The notes below the pieces were generated by a model. It saw only the letters and a list, made by a program, of their open reading frames with translations, had not been told where the DNA came from and did no database searches. A stretch of 64,000 nucleotides of DNA, from NCBI RefSeq assembly GCF_051020765.1, contig NW_027469287.1, forward strand, positions 124,001 through 188,000, given 5' to 3'. The position numbers were made by a program, and so were the translations under genes. Each line of letters opens with the position of its first letter. Within the stretch, counting starts at the first letter, position 1. Shown piece by piece: positions 11,063 to 24,520 of this stretch. This DNA is from Lasioglossum baleicum. Taxonomy: Eukaryota; Arthropoda; Insecta; Hymenoptera; Halictidae.

Positions 11063-12952
11063 TGGATGCATCCTCTCGCACGTGTTTTTGCTCGACTAGC
11101 CATGCGCATCCCAAAAAACCTGCGCATGCGCATCCCAAAAAACCTGCGCATGCGCATCCCACAAAACCTCGCACGTGTTTTTACTCGACTAGCCTGCGGG
11201 ATGCATCCTCTCGCACGTGTTTTTACTCGACTAGCCTGCGGGATGCATCCTCTCGCACGTGTTTTTGCTCGACTAGCCATGCGCATCCCAAAAAACCTGC
11301 ACATGCGCATCCCAAAAAACCTGCGCATGCGCATCCCACAAAACCTGCGCATGCGCATCCCACAAAACCTCGCACGTGTTTTTACTCGACTAGCCTGCGG
11401 GATGCATCCTCTCGCACGTGTTTTTACTCGACTAGCCTGCGGGATGCATCCTCTCGCACGTGTTTTTGCTCGACTAGCCTGCGGGATGCATCCTCTCGCA
11501 CGTGTTTTTACTCGACTAGCCTGCGGGATGCATCCTCTCGCACGTGTTTTTACTCGACTACCCTGCGGGATGCATCCTCTCGCACGTGTTTTTGCTCGAC
11601 TAGCCATGCGCATCCCAAAAAACCTGCGCATGCGCATCCCAAAAAACCTGCGCATGCGCATCCCACAAAACCTGCGTATGCGCATCCCACAAAACCTCGC
11701 ACGTGTTTTTACTCGACTAGCCTGCAGGATGCATCCTCTCGCACGTGTTTTTACTCGACTAGCCTGCGGGATGCATCGTCTCGCACGTGTTTTTACTCGA
11801 CTAGCCATGCGCATCCCAAAAAACCTGCACATGCGCATCCCAAAAAACCTGCGCATGCGCATCCCAAAAAACCTGCGCATGCGCATCCCACAAAACCTCG
11901 CACGTGTTTGTGCTCGACTAGCCTGCGGGATGCATCCTCTCGCACGTGTTTTTACTCGACTAGCCTGCGGGATGCATCCTCTCGCACGTGTTTTTGCTCG
12001 ACTAGCCATGCGCATCCCAAAAAACCTGCACATGCGCATCCCAAAAAACCTGCGCATGCGCATCCCAAAAAACCTGCGCATGCGCATCCCACAAAACCTC
12101 GCACGTGTTTTTACTCGACTAGCCTGCGGGATGCATCCTCTCGCACGTGTTTTTACTCGACTAGCCTGCGGGATGCATCCTCTCGCACGTGTTTTTACTC
12201 GACTAGCCTGCGGGATGCATCCTCTCGCACGTGTTTTTGCTCGACTAGCCTGCGGGATGCATCCTCTCGCACGTGTTTGTGCTCGACTAGCCTGCGGGAT
12301 GCATCCTCTCGCACGTGTTTTTACTCGACTAGCCTGCGGGATGCATCCTCTCGCACGTGTTTTTGCTCGACTAGCCTGCGGGATGCATCCTCTCGCCCGT
12401 GTTTTTGCTCGACTAGCCTGCGGGATGCATCCTCTCGCACGTGTTTTTACTCGACTAGCCTGCGGGATGCATCCTCTCGCACGTGTTTTTACTCGACTAC
12501 CCTGATGGATGCATCCTCTCGCACGTGTTTTTGCTCGACTAGCCATGCGCATCCCAAAAAACCTGCGCATGCGCATCCCACAAAACCTCGCACGTGTTTT
12601 TACTCGACTAGCCTGCGGGATGCATCCTCTCGCACGTGTTTTTACTCGACTAGCCTGCGGGATGCATCCTCTCGCACGTGTTTTTACTCGACTAGCCTGC
12701 GGGATGCATCGTCTCGCACGTGTTTGTGCTCGACTAGCCTGCGGGATGCATCCTCTCGCACGTGTTTTTACTCGACTAGCCTGCGGGATGCATCCTCTCG
12801 CACGTGTTTTTGCTCGACTAGCCTGCGGGATGCATCCTCTCGCACGTGTTTTTGCTCGACTACCCTGCGGGATGCATCCTCTCGCACGTGTTTTTACTCG
12901 ACTAGCCTGCGGGATGCATCCTCTCGCACGTGTTTTTACTCGACTACCCTGA
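11063..12952 (+). repeat. Region 6: macro-repeat copy 3, shortened (1,890 bp)
   Basis: This is a shorter version of regions 4 and 5. CTGCAGG recurs at 11726 (1,866 bp after 9860) and CTCGCCCG at 12396 (1,890 bp after 10506). The 24-bp change in offset again equals one B unit. Marker junctions end at 12505 and 12952, 447 bp apart. The missing middle part was lost, or the extra part of region 5 was gained, at unit boundaries. No gene. Confidence 0.86.
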
Positions 12953-14248
12953 TGGATGCATCCTCTCGCACGTGTTTTTGCTCGACTAGCCATGCGCATC
13001 CCAAAAAACCTGCGCATGCGCATCCCAAAAAACCTGCGCATGCGCATCCCACAAAACCTCGCACGTGTTTTTACTCGACTAGCCTGCGGGATGCATCCTC
13101 TCGCACGTGTTTTTACTCGACTAGCCTGCGGGATGCATCCTCTCGCACGTGTTTTTGCTCGACTAGCCATGCGCATCCCAAAAAACCTGCACATGCGCAT
13201 CCCAAAAAACCTGCGCATGCGCATCCCACAAAACCTGCGCATGCGCATCCCACAAAACCTCGCACGTGTTTTTACTCGACTAGCCTGCGGGATGCATCCT
13301 CTCGCACGTGTTTTTACTCGACTAGCCTGCGGGATGCATCCTCTCGCACGTGTTTTTGCTCGACTAGCCTGCGGGATGCATCCTCTCGCACGTGTTTTTA
13401 CTCGACTAGCCTGCGGGATGCATCCTCTCGCACGTGTTTTTACTCGACTACCCTGCGGGATGCATCCTCTCGCACGTGTTTTTGCTCGACTAGCCATGCG
13501 CATCCCAAAAAACCTGCGCATGCGCATCCCAAAAAACCTGCGCATGCGCATCCCACAAAACCTGCGTATGCGCATCCCACAAAACCTCGCACGTGTTTTT
13601 ACTCGACTAGCCTGCGGGATGCATCCTCTCGCACGTGTTTTTACTCGACTAGCCTGCGGGATGCATCCTCTCGCACGTGTTTTTGCTCGACTAGCCATGC
13701 GCATCCCAAAAAACCTGCACATGCGCATCCCAAAAAACCTGCGCATGCGCATCCCACAAAACCTGCGCATGCGCATCCCACAAAACCTCGCACGTGTTTT
13801 TACTCGACTAGCCTGCGGGATGCATCCTCTCACACGTGTTTTTGCTCGGCTAGCCTGCGGGATGCATCCTCTCGCACGTGTTTTTGCTCGACTAGCCATG
13901 CGCATCCCAAAAAACCTGCGCATGCGCATCCCAAAAAACCTGCGCATGCGCATCCCACAAAACCTCGCACGTGTTTTTACTCGACTAGCCTGCGGGATGC
14001 ATCCTCTCGCACGTGTTTTTACTCGACTAGCCTGCGGGATGCATCCTCTCGCACGTGTTTTTACTCGACTAGCCTGCGGGATGCATCGTCTCGCACGTGT
14101 TTTTACTCGACTAGCCTGCGGGATGCATCCTCTCGCACGTGTTTTTGCTCGACTAGCCATGCGCATCCCAAAAAACCTGCGCATGCGCATCCCAAAAAAT
14201 CTGCGCATGCGCATCCCACAAAACCTGCGCATGCGCATCCCACAAAAC
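12953..14248 (+). repeat. Region 7: 5,148-bp-offset copy of 7.8-8.9 kb
   Basis: The layout matches 7805 onward at a constant offset of 5,148 bp (3,258 + 1,890), including the rare CTCACACG followed by CTCGGCTAG at 13832-13855. The match ends at about 13.99-14.02 kb, where the array changes to the TTTGTG/CTCGTACG style of region 8. No gene. Confidence 0.85.
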
Positions 14249-15262
14249 CTCGCACGTGTTTGTGCTCGACTAGCCTGCGGGATGCATCCTTTCGCACGTG
14301 TTTTTACTCGACTAGCCTGCGGGATGCATCCTCTCGTACGTGTTTTTGCTCGACTAGCCTGCGGGATGCATCCTCTCGCACGTGTTTTTGCTCGACTAGC
14401 CATGCGCATCCCAAAAAACCTGCGCATGCGCATCCCAAAAAATCTGCGCATGCGCATCCCACAAAACCTGCGCATGCGCATCCCACAAAACCTCGCACGT
14501 GTTTGTGCTCGACTAGCCTGCGGGATGCATCCTTTCGCACGTGTTTTTACTCGACTAGCCTGCGGGATGCATCCTCTCGTACGTGTTTTTGCTCGACTAG
14601 CCTGCGGGATGCATCCTCTCGCACGTGTTTTTGCTCGACTAGCCATGCGCATCCCAAAAAACCTGCGCATGCGCATCCCAAAAAATCTGCGCATGCGCAT
14701 CCCACAAGACCTGCGCATGCGCATCCCACAAAACCTCGCACGTGTTTGTGCTCGACTAGACTGCGGGATGCATCCTCTCGCACGTGTTTTTACTCGACTA
14801 GCCTGCGGGATGCATCCTCTCGTACGTGTTTTTGCTCGACTAGCCTGCGGGATGCATCCTCTCGCACGTGTTTTTGCTCGACTAGCCATGCGCATCCCAA
14901 AAAACCTGCGCATGCGCATCCCAAAAAATCTGCGCATGCGCATCCCACAAAACCTGCGCATGCGCATCCCACAAAACCTCGCACGTGTTTGTGCTCGACT
15001 AGACTGCGGGATGCATCCTCTCGCACGTGTTTTTACTCGACTAGCCTGCGGGATGCATCCTCTCGCACGTGTTTTTACTCGACTAGCCTGCGGGATGCAT
15101 CCTCTCGTACGTGTTTTTGCTCGACTAGCCTGCGGGATGCATCCTCTCGCACGTGTTTTTGCTCGACTAGCCATGCGCATCCCAAAAAACCTGCGCATGC
15201 GCATCCCAAAACATCTGCGCATGCGCATCCCACAAAACCTGCGCATGCGCATCCCACAAAAC
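14249..15262 (+). repeat. Region 8: tandem 243-bp higher-order repeat (3 x 243 + 285)
   Basis: Unit starts, taken at the TTTGTG-type A after each B block, are 14249, 14492, 14735 and 14978, with the next at 15263. Lengths are 243, 243, 243 and 285 bp. The first two units have CTTTCGCAC; the third and fourth have CTAGACTG. The 285-bp unit has exactly one more A. Single private changes, such as CACAAGACC near 14706, distinguish the copies. This block is matched by 20361-21131, which has one 243-bp unit fewer. Confidence 0.94.
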
Positions 15263-18200
15263 CTCGCACGTGTTTGTGCTCGACTAGACTGCGGGATGCA
15301 TCCTCTCGCACGTGTTTTTACTCGACTAGCCTGCGGGATGCATCCTCTCGCACGTGTTTTTACTCGACTAGCCTGCGGGATGCATTGTCTCGCACGTGTT
15401 TTTACTCGACTAGCCTGCGGGATGCATCCTCTCGCACGTGTTTTTGCTCGACTAGCCATGCGCATCCCAAAAAACCTGCGCATGCGCATCCCACAAAACC
15501 TCGCACGTGTTTTTACTCGACTAGCCTGCGGGATGCATCCTCTCGCACGTGTTTTTACTCGACTAGCCTGCGGGATGCATCCTCTCGCACGTGTTTGTGC
15601 TCGACTAGCCTGCGGGATGCATCCTCTCGCACGTGTTTTTACTCGACTAGCCTGCGGGATGCATCCTCTCGCACGTGTTTTTGCTCGACTAGCCTGCGGG
15701 ATGCATCCTCTCGCACGTGTTTTTACTCGACTAGCCTGCGGGATGCATCCTCTCGCACGTGTTTTTACTCGACTACCCTGATGGATGCATCCTCTCGCAC
15801 GTGTTTTTGCTCGACTAGCCATGCGCATCCCAAAAAACCTGCGCATGCGCATCCCACAAAACCTCGCACGTGTTTTTACTCGACTAGCCTGCGGGATGCA
15901 TCCTCTCGCACGTGTTTTTGCTCGACTAGCCATGCGCATCCCAAAAAACCTGCGCATGCGCACCCCAAAAAATCCGCGCATGCGCATCCCACAAAACCTG
16001 CGCATGCGCATCCCACAAAACCTCGCACGTGTTTGTGCTCGACTAGCCTGCGGGATGCATCCTTTCGCACGTGTTTTTACTCGACTAGCCTGCGGGATGC
16101 ATCCTCTCGTACGTGTTTTTGCTCGACTAGCCTGCGGGATGCATCCTCTCGCACGTGTTTTTGCTCGACTAGCCATGCGCATCCCAAAAAACCTGCGCAT
16201 GCGCATCCCAAAAAATCTGCGCATGCGCATCCCACAAAACCTGCGCATGCGCATCCCACAAAACCTCGCACGTGTTTGTGCTCGACTAGACTGCGGGATG
16301 CATCCTCTCGCACGTGTTTTTACTCGACTAGCCTGCGGGGTGCATCCTCTCGCACGTGTTTTTACTCGACTAGCCTGCGGGATGCATCCTCTCGTACGTG
16401 TTTTTGCTCGACTAGCCTGCGGGATGCATCCTCTCGCACGTGTTTTTGCTCGACTAGCCATGCGCATCCCAAAAAACCTGCGCATGCGCATCCCACAAAA
16501 CCTCGCACGTGTTTTTACTCGACTAGCCTGCGGGATGCATCCTCTCGCACGTGTTTTTACTCGACTAGCCTGCGGGATGCATCCTCTCGCACGTGTTTTT
16601 ACTCGACTAGCCTGCGGGATGCATCGTCTCGCACGTGTTTTTACTCGACTAGCCATGCGCATCCCAAAAAACCTGCACATGCGCAACCCAAAAAACCTGC
16701 GCATGCGCATCCCAAAAAACCTGCGCATGCGCATCCCACAAATCCTCGCACGTGTTTTTACTCGACTAGCCTGCGGGATGCATCCTCTCGCACGTGTTTT
16801 TACTCGACTAGCCTGCGGGATGCATCCTCTCGCACGTGTTTGTGCTCGACTAGCCTGCGGGATGCATCCTCTCGCACGTGTTTTTACTCGACTAGCCTGC
16901 GGGATGCATCCTCTCGCACGTGTTTTTGCTCGACTAGCCTGCGGGATGCATCCTCTCGCACGTGTTTTTACTCGACTAGCCTGCGGGATGCATCCTCTCG
17001 CACGTGTTTTTACTCGACTACCCTGATGGATGCATCCTCTCGCACGTGTTTTTGCTCGACTAGCCATGCGCATCCCAAAAAACCTGCGCATGCGCATCCC
17101 ACAAAACCTCGCACGTGTTTTTACTCGACTAGCCTGCGGGATGCATCCTCTCGCACGTGTTTTTACTCGACTAGCCTGCGGGATGCATCCTCTCGCACGT
17201 GTTTTTACTCGACTAGCCTGCGGGATGCATCGTCTCGCACGTGTTTGTGCTCGACTAGCCTGCGGGATGCATCCTCTCGCACGTGTTTTTACTCGACTAG
17301 CCTGCGGGATGCATCCTCTCGCACGTGTTTTTGCTCGACTAGCCTGCGGGATGCATCCTCTCGCACGTGTTTTTGCTCGACTACCCTGCGGGATGCATCC
17401 TCTCGCACGTGTTTTTGCTCGACTAGCCTGCGGGATGCATCCTCTCGCACGTGTTTGTGCTCGACTAGCCTGCGGGATGCATCCTCTCGCACGTGTTTTT
17501 GCTCGACTAGCCATGCGCATCCCAAAAAACCTGCACATGCGCATCCCAAAAAACCTGCGCATGCGCATCCCACAAAACCTGCGCATGCGCATCCCACAAA
17601 ACCTCGCACGTGTTTTTACTCGACTAGCCTGCGGGATGCATCCTCTCGCACGTGTTTTTGCTCGGCTAGCCTGCGGGATGCATCCTCTCGCACGTGTTTT
17701 TGCTCGACTAGCCATGCGCATCCTAAAAAACCTGCGCATGCGCATCCCACAAAACCTGCGCATGCGCATCCCACAAAACCTCGCACGTGTTTTTACTCGA
17801 CTAGCCTGCGGGATGCATCCTCTCGCACGTGTTTTTACTCGACTAGCCTGCGGGATGCATCCTCTCGCACGTGTTTTTACTCGACTAGCCTGCGGGATGC
17901 ATCCTCTCGCACGTGTTTTTACTCGACTAGCCTGCGGGATGCATCCTCTCGCACGTGTTTTTGCTCGGCTAGCCTGCGGGATGCATCCTCTTGCACGTGT
18001 TTTTGCTCGACTAGCCATGCGCATCCCAAAAAACCTGCGCATGCGCATCCCAAAAAACCTGCGCATGCGCATCCCAAAAAATCTGCGCATGCGCATCCCA
18101 CAAAACCTGCGCATGCGCATCCCACAAAACCTCGCACGTGTTTGTGCTCGACTAGCCTGCGGGATGCATCCTTTCGCACGTGTTTTTACTCGACTAGCCT

Positions 18201-19111
18201 GCGGGATGCATCCTCTCGTACGTGTTTTTGCTCGACTAGCCTGCGGGATGCATCCTCTCGCACGTGTTTTTGCTCGACTAGCCATGCGCATCCCAAAAAA
18301 CCTGCGCATGCGCATCCCAAAAAATCTGCGCATGCGCATCCCACAAAACCTCGCACGTGTTTGTGCTCGACTAGACTGCGGGATGCATCCTCTCGCACGT
18401 GTTTTTACTCGACTAGCCTGCGGGATGCATCCTCTCGCACGTGTTTTTGCTCGACTAGCCATGCGCATCCCAAAAAACCTGCGCATGCGCATCCCAAAAA
18501 ACCTGCGCATGCGCATCCCACAAAACCTCGCACGTGTTTTTACTCGACTAGCCTGCGGGATGCATCCTCTCGCACGTGTTTTTACTCGACTAGCCTGCGG
18601 GATGCATCCTCTCGCACGTGTTTTTACTCGACTAGCCTGCGGGATGCATCGTCTCGCACGTGTTTTTACTCGACTAGCCTGCGGGATGCATCCTCTCGCA
18701 CGTGTTTTCGCTCGACTAGCCATGCGCATACCAAAAAACCTGCGCATGCGCATCCCATAAAACCTGCGCATGCGCATCCCACAAAACCTCGCACGTGTTT
18801 GTGCTCGACTAGACTGCGGGATGCATCCTTTCGCTCGTGTTTTTACTCGACTTGCCTGCGGGATGCATCCTCTCGCACGTGTTTTTGCTCGACTAGCCTG
18901 CGGGATGCATCCTCTCGCACGTGTTTGTGCTCGACTAGCCTGCGGGATGCATCCTCTCGCACGTGTTTTTACTCGACTAGCCTGCGGGATGCATCCTCTC
19001 GCACGTGTTTTTGCTCGACTAGCCTGCGGGATGCATCCTCTCGCACGTGTTTTTACTCGACTAGCCTGCGGGATGCATCCTCTCGCACGTGTTTTTACTC
19101 GACTACCCTGA
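15263..19111 (+). repeat. Region 9: mixed modules with three marker junctions
   Basis: Marker junctions end at 15781, 17026 and 19111. Diagnostic variants are CATTGTC at 15385 (repeated at 21254, offset 5,869) and GCGCAACCC at 16685 (repeated at 23661, 32270 and 51550). GCATCCTAAAA occurs near 17724. Private changes include GCGCACCCC with AATCCGCGC near 15961 and GCGGGGTGC near 16340. The last 342 bp (18770-19111) is one of four ACTTGCC segments. No gene. Confidence 0.87.
18770..19111 (+). repeat. ACTTGCC segment, copy 2 of 4
   Basis: This has the same length and internal order as 4598-4939. It differs by private substitutions such as TTCGCTCGTG near 18834, and a GCGCATACC B unit precedes it near 18729. 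It sits 35,108 bp before copy 3, consistent with the larger duplication of 18.7-22.8 kb. Confidence 0.9.
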
Positions 19112-20360
19112 TGGATGCATCCTCTCGCACGTGTTTTTGCTCGACTAGCCATGCGCATCCCACAAAACCTGCGCATGCGCATCCCACAAAACCTCGCACG
19201 TGTTTTTACTCGACTAGCCTGCGGGATGCATCCTCTCGCACGTGTTTTTGCTCGGCTAGCCTGCGGGATGCATCCTCTCGCACGTGTTTTTGCTCGACTA
19301 GCCATGCGCATCCCAAAAAAACCTGCGCATGCGCATCCCACAAAACCTCGCACGTGTTTTTACTCGACTAGCCTGCGGGATGCATCCTCTCGCACGTGTT
19401 TTTGCTCGGCTAGCCTGCGGGATGCATCCTCTCGCACGTGTTTTTGCTCGACTAGCCATGCGCATCCCAAAAAACCTGCGCATGCGCATCCCAAAAAACC
19501 TGCGCATGCGCATCCCAAAAAATCTGCGCATGCGCATCCCAGAAAACCTGCGCATGCGCATCCCACAAAACCTCGCACGTGTTTGTGCTCGACTAGCCTG
19601 CGGGATGCATCCTTTCGCACGTGTTTTTACTCGACTAGCCTGCGGGATGCATCCTCTCGTACGTGTTTTTGCTCGACTAGCCTGCGGGATGCATCCTCTC
19701 GCACGTGTTTTTGCTCGACTAGCCATGCGCATCCCAAAAAACCTGCGCATGCGCATCCCAAAAAATCTGCGCATGCGCATCCCACAAAACCTGCGCATGC
19801 GCATCCCACAAAACCTCGCACGTGTTTGTGCTCGACTAGACTGCGGGATGCATCCTCTCGCACGTGTTTTTACTCGACTAGCCTGCGGGATGCATCCTCT
19901 CGCACGTGTTTTTACTCGACTAGCCTGCGGGATGCATCGTCTCGCACGTGTTTTTACTCGACTAGCCTGCGGGATGCATCCTCTCGCACGTGTTTTTGCT
20001 CGACTAGCCATGCGCATCCCAAAAAACCTGCGCATGCGCATCCCAAAAAACCTGCGCATGCGCATCCCACAAAACCTCGCACGTGTTTTTACTCGACTAG
20101 CCTGCGGGATGCATCCTCTCGCACGTGTTTTTACTCGACTAGCCTGCGGGATGCATCCTCTCGCACGTGTTTTTACTCGACTAGCCTGCGGGATGCATCG
20201 TCTCGCACGTGTTTTTACTCGACTAGCCTGCGGGATGCATCCTCTCGCACGTGTTTTTGCTCGACTAGCCATGCGCATCCCAAAAAACCTGCGCATGCGC
20301 ATCCCAAAAAATCTGCGCATGCGCATCCCACAAAACCTGCGCATGCGCATCCCACAAAAC
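19112..20360 (+). repeat. Region 10: segment shared with 41.5-42.8 kb
   Basis: The variant CCCAGAAAACC at 19542 recurs at 41978, and the surrounding module order is kept at a constant offset of 22,436 bp to about 20.4/42.84 kb. An A7 tract at 19315-19321 (normally A6) shifts the frame by one; the related copies lack it. No gene. Confidence 0.85.
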
Positions 20361-21131
20361 CTCGCACGTGTTTGTGCTCGACTAGCCTGCGGGATGCATC
20401 CTTTCGCACGTGTTTTTACTCGACTAGCCTGCGGGATGCATCCTCTCGTACGTGTTTTTGCTCGACTAGCCTGCGGGATGCATCCTCTCGCACGTGTTTT
20501 TGCTCGACTAGCCATGCGCATCCCAAAAAACCTGCGCATGCGCATCCCAAAAAATCTGCGCATGCGCATCCCACAAAACCTGCGCATGCGCATCCCACAA
20601 AACCTCGCACGTGTTTGTGCTCGACTAGCCTGCGGGATGCATCCTTTCGCACGTGTTTTTACTCGACTAGCCTGCGGGATGCATCCTCTCGTACGTGTTT
20701 TTGCTCGACTAGCCTGCGGGATGCATCCTCTCGCACGTGTTTTTGCTCGACTAGCCATGCGCATCCCAAAAAACCTGCGCATGCGCATCCCAAAAAATCT
20801 GCGCATGCGCATCCCACAAAACCTGCGCATGCGCATCCCACAAAACCTCGCACGTGTTTGTGCTCGACTAGACTGCGGGATGCATCCTCTCGCACGTGTT
20901 TTTACTCGACTAGCCTGCGGGATGCATCCTCTCGCACGTGTTTTTACTCGACTAGCCTGCGGGATGCATCCTCTCGTACGTGTTTTTGCTCGACTAGCCT
21001 GCGGGATGCATCCTCTCGCACGTGTTTTTGCTCGACTAGCCATGCGCATCCCAAAAAACCTGCGCATGCGCATCCCAAAAAATCTGCGCATGCGCATCCC
21101 ACAAAACCTGCGCATGCGCATCCCACAAAAC
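20361..21131 (+). repeat. Region 11: tandem 243-bp higher-order repeat (2 x 243 + 285)
   Basis: Unit starts at 20361, 20604 and 20847, with the next at 21132, give 243, 243 and 285 bp. It is a copy of region 8 with one 243-bp unit missing. The offset between the two regions changes from 6,112 to 5,869 bp across the block, a difference of exactly 243. This is a direct footprint of unequal exchange in register. Confidence 0.93.
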
Positions 21132-24002
21132 CTCGCACGTGTTTGTGCTCGACTAGACTGCGGGATGCATCCTCTCGCACGTGTTTTTACTCGACTAGCC
21201 TGCGGGATGCATCCTCTCGCACGTGTTTTTACTCGACTAGCCTGCGGGATGCATTGTCTCGCACGTGTTTTTACTCGACTAGCCTGCGGGATGCATCCTC
21301 TCGCACGTGTTTTTGCTCGACTAGCCATGCGCATCCCCAAAAACCTGCGCATGCGCATCCCACAAAACCTCGCACGTGTTTTTACTCGACTAGCCTGCGG
21401 GATGCATCCTCTCGCACGTGTTTTTACTCGACTAGCCTGCGGGATGCATCCTCTCGCACGTGTTTGTGCTCGACTAGCCTGCGGGATGCATCCTCTCGCA
21501 CGTGTTTTTACTCGACTAGCCTGCGGGATGCATCCTCTCGCACGTGTTTTTGCTCGACTAGCCTGCGGGATGCATCCTCTCGCACGTGTTTTTACTCGAC
21601 TAGCCTGCGGGATGCATCCTCTCGCACGTGTTTTTACTCGACTACCCTGATGGATGCATCCTCTCGCACGTGTTTTTGCTCGACTAGCCATGCGCATCCC
21701 AAAAAACCTGCGCATGCGCATCCCACAAAACCTCGCACGTGTTTTTACTCGACTAGCCTGCGGGATGCATCCTCTCGCACGTGTTTTTGCTCGACTAGCC
21801 ATGCGCATCCCAAAAAACCTGCGCATGCGCATCCCAAAAAATCTGCGCATGCGCATCCCACAAAACCTGCGCATGCGCATCCCACAAAACCTCGCACGTG
21901 TTTGTGCTCGACTAGCCTGCGGGATGCATCCTTTCGCACGTGTTTTTACTCGACTAGCCTGCGGGATGCATCCTCTCGTACGTGTTTTTGCTCGACTAGC
22001 CTGCGGGATGCATCCTCTCGCACGTGTTTTTGCTCGACTAGCCATGCGCATCCCAAAAAACCTGCGCATGCGCATCCCAAAAAATCTGCGCATGCGCATC
22101 CCACAAAACCTGCGCATGCGCATCCCACAAAACCTCGCACGTGTTTGTGCTCGACTAGACTGCGGGATGCATCCTCTCGCACGTGTTTTTACTCGACTAG
22201 CCTGCGGGATGCATCCTCTCGCACGTGTTTTTACTCGACTAGCCTGCGGGATGCATCCTCTCGCACGTGTTTTTACTCGACTAGCCTGCGGGATGCATCG
22301 TCTCGCACGTGTTTGTGCTCGACTAGCCTGCGGGATGCATCCTATCGCACGTGTTTTTACTCGACTAGCCTGCGGGATGCATCCTCTCGCACGTGTTTTT
22401 GCTCGACTAGCCTGCGGGATGCATCCTCTCGCACGTGTTTTTGCTCGACTACCCTGCGGGATGCATCCTCTCGCACGTGTTTTTGCTCGACTAGCCTGCG
22501 GGATGCATCCTCTCGCACGTGTTTGTGCTCGACTAGCCTGCGGGATGCATCCTCTCGCACGTGTTTTTGCTCGACTAGCCATGCGCATCCCAAAAAACCT
22601 GCACATGCGCATCCCAAAAAACCTGCGCATGCGCATCCCACAAAACCTGCGCATGCGCATCCCACAAAACCTCGCACGTGTTTTTACTCGACTAGCCTGC
22701 GGGATGCATCCTCTCGCACGTGTTTTTGCTCGGCTAGCCTGCGGGATGCATCCTCTCGCACGTGTTTTTGCTCGACTAGCCATGCGCATCCTAAAAAACC
22801 TGCGCATGCGCATCCCACAAAACCTGCGCATGCGCATCCCACAAAACCTCGCACGTGTTTTTACTCGACTAGCCTGCGGGATGCATCCTCTCGCACGTGT
22901 TTTTACTCGACTAGCCTGCGGGATGCATCCTCTCGCACGTGTTTTTACTCGACTAGCCTGCGGGATGCATCGTCTCGCACGTGTTTTTACTCGACTAGCC
23001 TGCGGGATGCATCCTTTCGCACGTGTTTTTACTCGACTAGCCTGCGGGATGCATCCTCTCGTACGTGTTTTTGCTCGACTAGCCTGCGGGATGCATCCTC
23101 TCGCACGTGTTTTTGCTCGACTAGCCATGCGCATCCCAAAAAACCTGCGCATGCGCATCCCAAAAAATCTGCGCATGCGCATCCCACAAAACCTGCGCAT
23201 GCGCATCCCACAAAACCTCGCACGTGTTTGTGCTCGACTAGACTGCGGGATGCATCCTCTCGCACGTGTTTTTACTCGACTAGCCTGCGGGATGCATCCT
23301 CTCGCACGTGTTTTTACTCGACTAGCCTGCGGGATGCATCCTCTCGTACGTGTTTTTGCTCGACTAGCCTGCGGGATGCATCCTCTCGCACGTGTTTTTG
23401 CTCGACTAGCCATGCGCATCCCAAAAAACCTGCGCATGCGCATCCCAAAAAACCTGCGCATGCGCATCCCACAAAACCTCGCACGTGTTTTTACTCGACT
23501 AGCCTGCGGGATGCATCCTCTCGCACGTGTTTTTACTCGACTAGCCTGCGGGATGCATCCTCTCGCACGTGTTTTTACTCGACTAGCCTGCGGGATGCAT
23601 CGTCTCGCACGTGTTTTTACTCGACTAGCCATGCGCATCCCAAAAAACCTGCACATGCGCAACCCAAAAAACCTGCGCATGCGCATCCCAAAAAACCTGC
23701 GCATGCGCATCCCACAAATCCTCGCACGTGTTTTTACTCGACTAGCCTGCGGGATGCATCCTCTCGCACGTGTTTTTACTCGACTAGCCTGCGGGATGCA
23801 TCCTCTCGCACGTGTTTGTGCTCGACTAGCCTGCGGGATGCATCCTCTCGCACGTGTTTTTACTCGACTAGCCTGCGGGATGCATCCTCTCGCACGTGTT
23901 TTTGCTCGACTAGCCTGCGGGATGCATCCTCTCGCACGTGTTTTTACTCGACTAGCCTGCGGGATGCATCCTCTCGCACGTGTTTTTACTCGACTACCCT
24001 GA
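21132..24002 (+). repeat. Region 12: expanded copy of 15.3-17.0 kb
   Basis: The segment begins as a 5,869-bp-offset copy of region 9 (CATTGTC at 21254, marker at 21650) and ends as a 6,976-bp-offset copy (GCGCAACCC at 23661, marker at 24002). It therefore contains about 1.1 kb more, between roughly 22.2 and 23.3 kb. That extra part includes an A run at 22134-22580 and the GCATCCTAAAA variant at 22792. No gene. Confidence 0.85.
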
Positions 24003-24520
24003 TGGATGCATCCTCTCGCACGTGTTTTTGCTCGACTAGCCATGCGCATCCCAAAAAACCTGCGCATGCGCATCCCACAAAACCTCGCACGTGTTTTTAC
24101 TCGACTAGCCTGCGGGATGCATCCTCTCGCACGTGTTTTTACTCGACTAGCCTGCGGGATGCATCCTCTCGCACGTGTTTTTACTCGACTAGCCTGCGGG
24201 ATGCATCGTCTCGCACGTGTTTGTGCTCGACTAGCCTGCGGGATGCATCCTCTCGCACGTGTTTTTACTCGACTAGCCTGCGGGATGCATCCTCTCGCAC
24301 GTGTTTTTGCTCGACTAGCCTGCGGGATGCATCCTCTCGCACGTGTTTTTGCTCGACTACCCTGCGGGATGCATCCTCTCGCACGTGTTTTTGCTCGACT
24401 AGCCTGCGGGATGCATCCTCTCGCACGTGTTTGTGCTCGACTAGCCTGCGGGATGCATCCTCTCGCACGTGTTTTTGCTCGACTAGCCATGCGCATCCCA
24501 AAAAACCTGCACATGCGCAT

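Noticed and set aside
4318..19353. A reverse-strand arginine-rich open frame (KTRARGCIPQASR-type repeats)
   Set aside because: It is the complement of monomers A and B. Basic, repetitive composition follows from the DNA repeat and not from protein constraint.
7..19371. A forward open reading frame of 6,454 codons
   Set aside because: It is the repeat read in frame. It changes from one repeat peptide (LARVFTRLACGMHP) to another (RTCFYSTSLRDASS) at the one-base insertion at 4324, the opposite strand is also open, and I see no promoter, start context or end structure.
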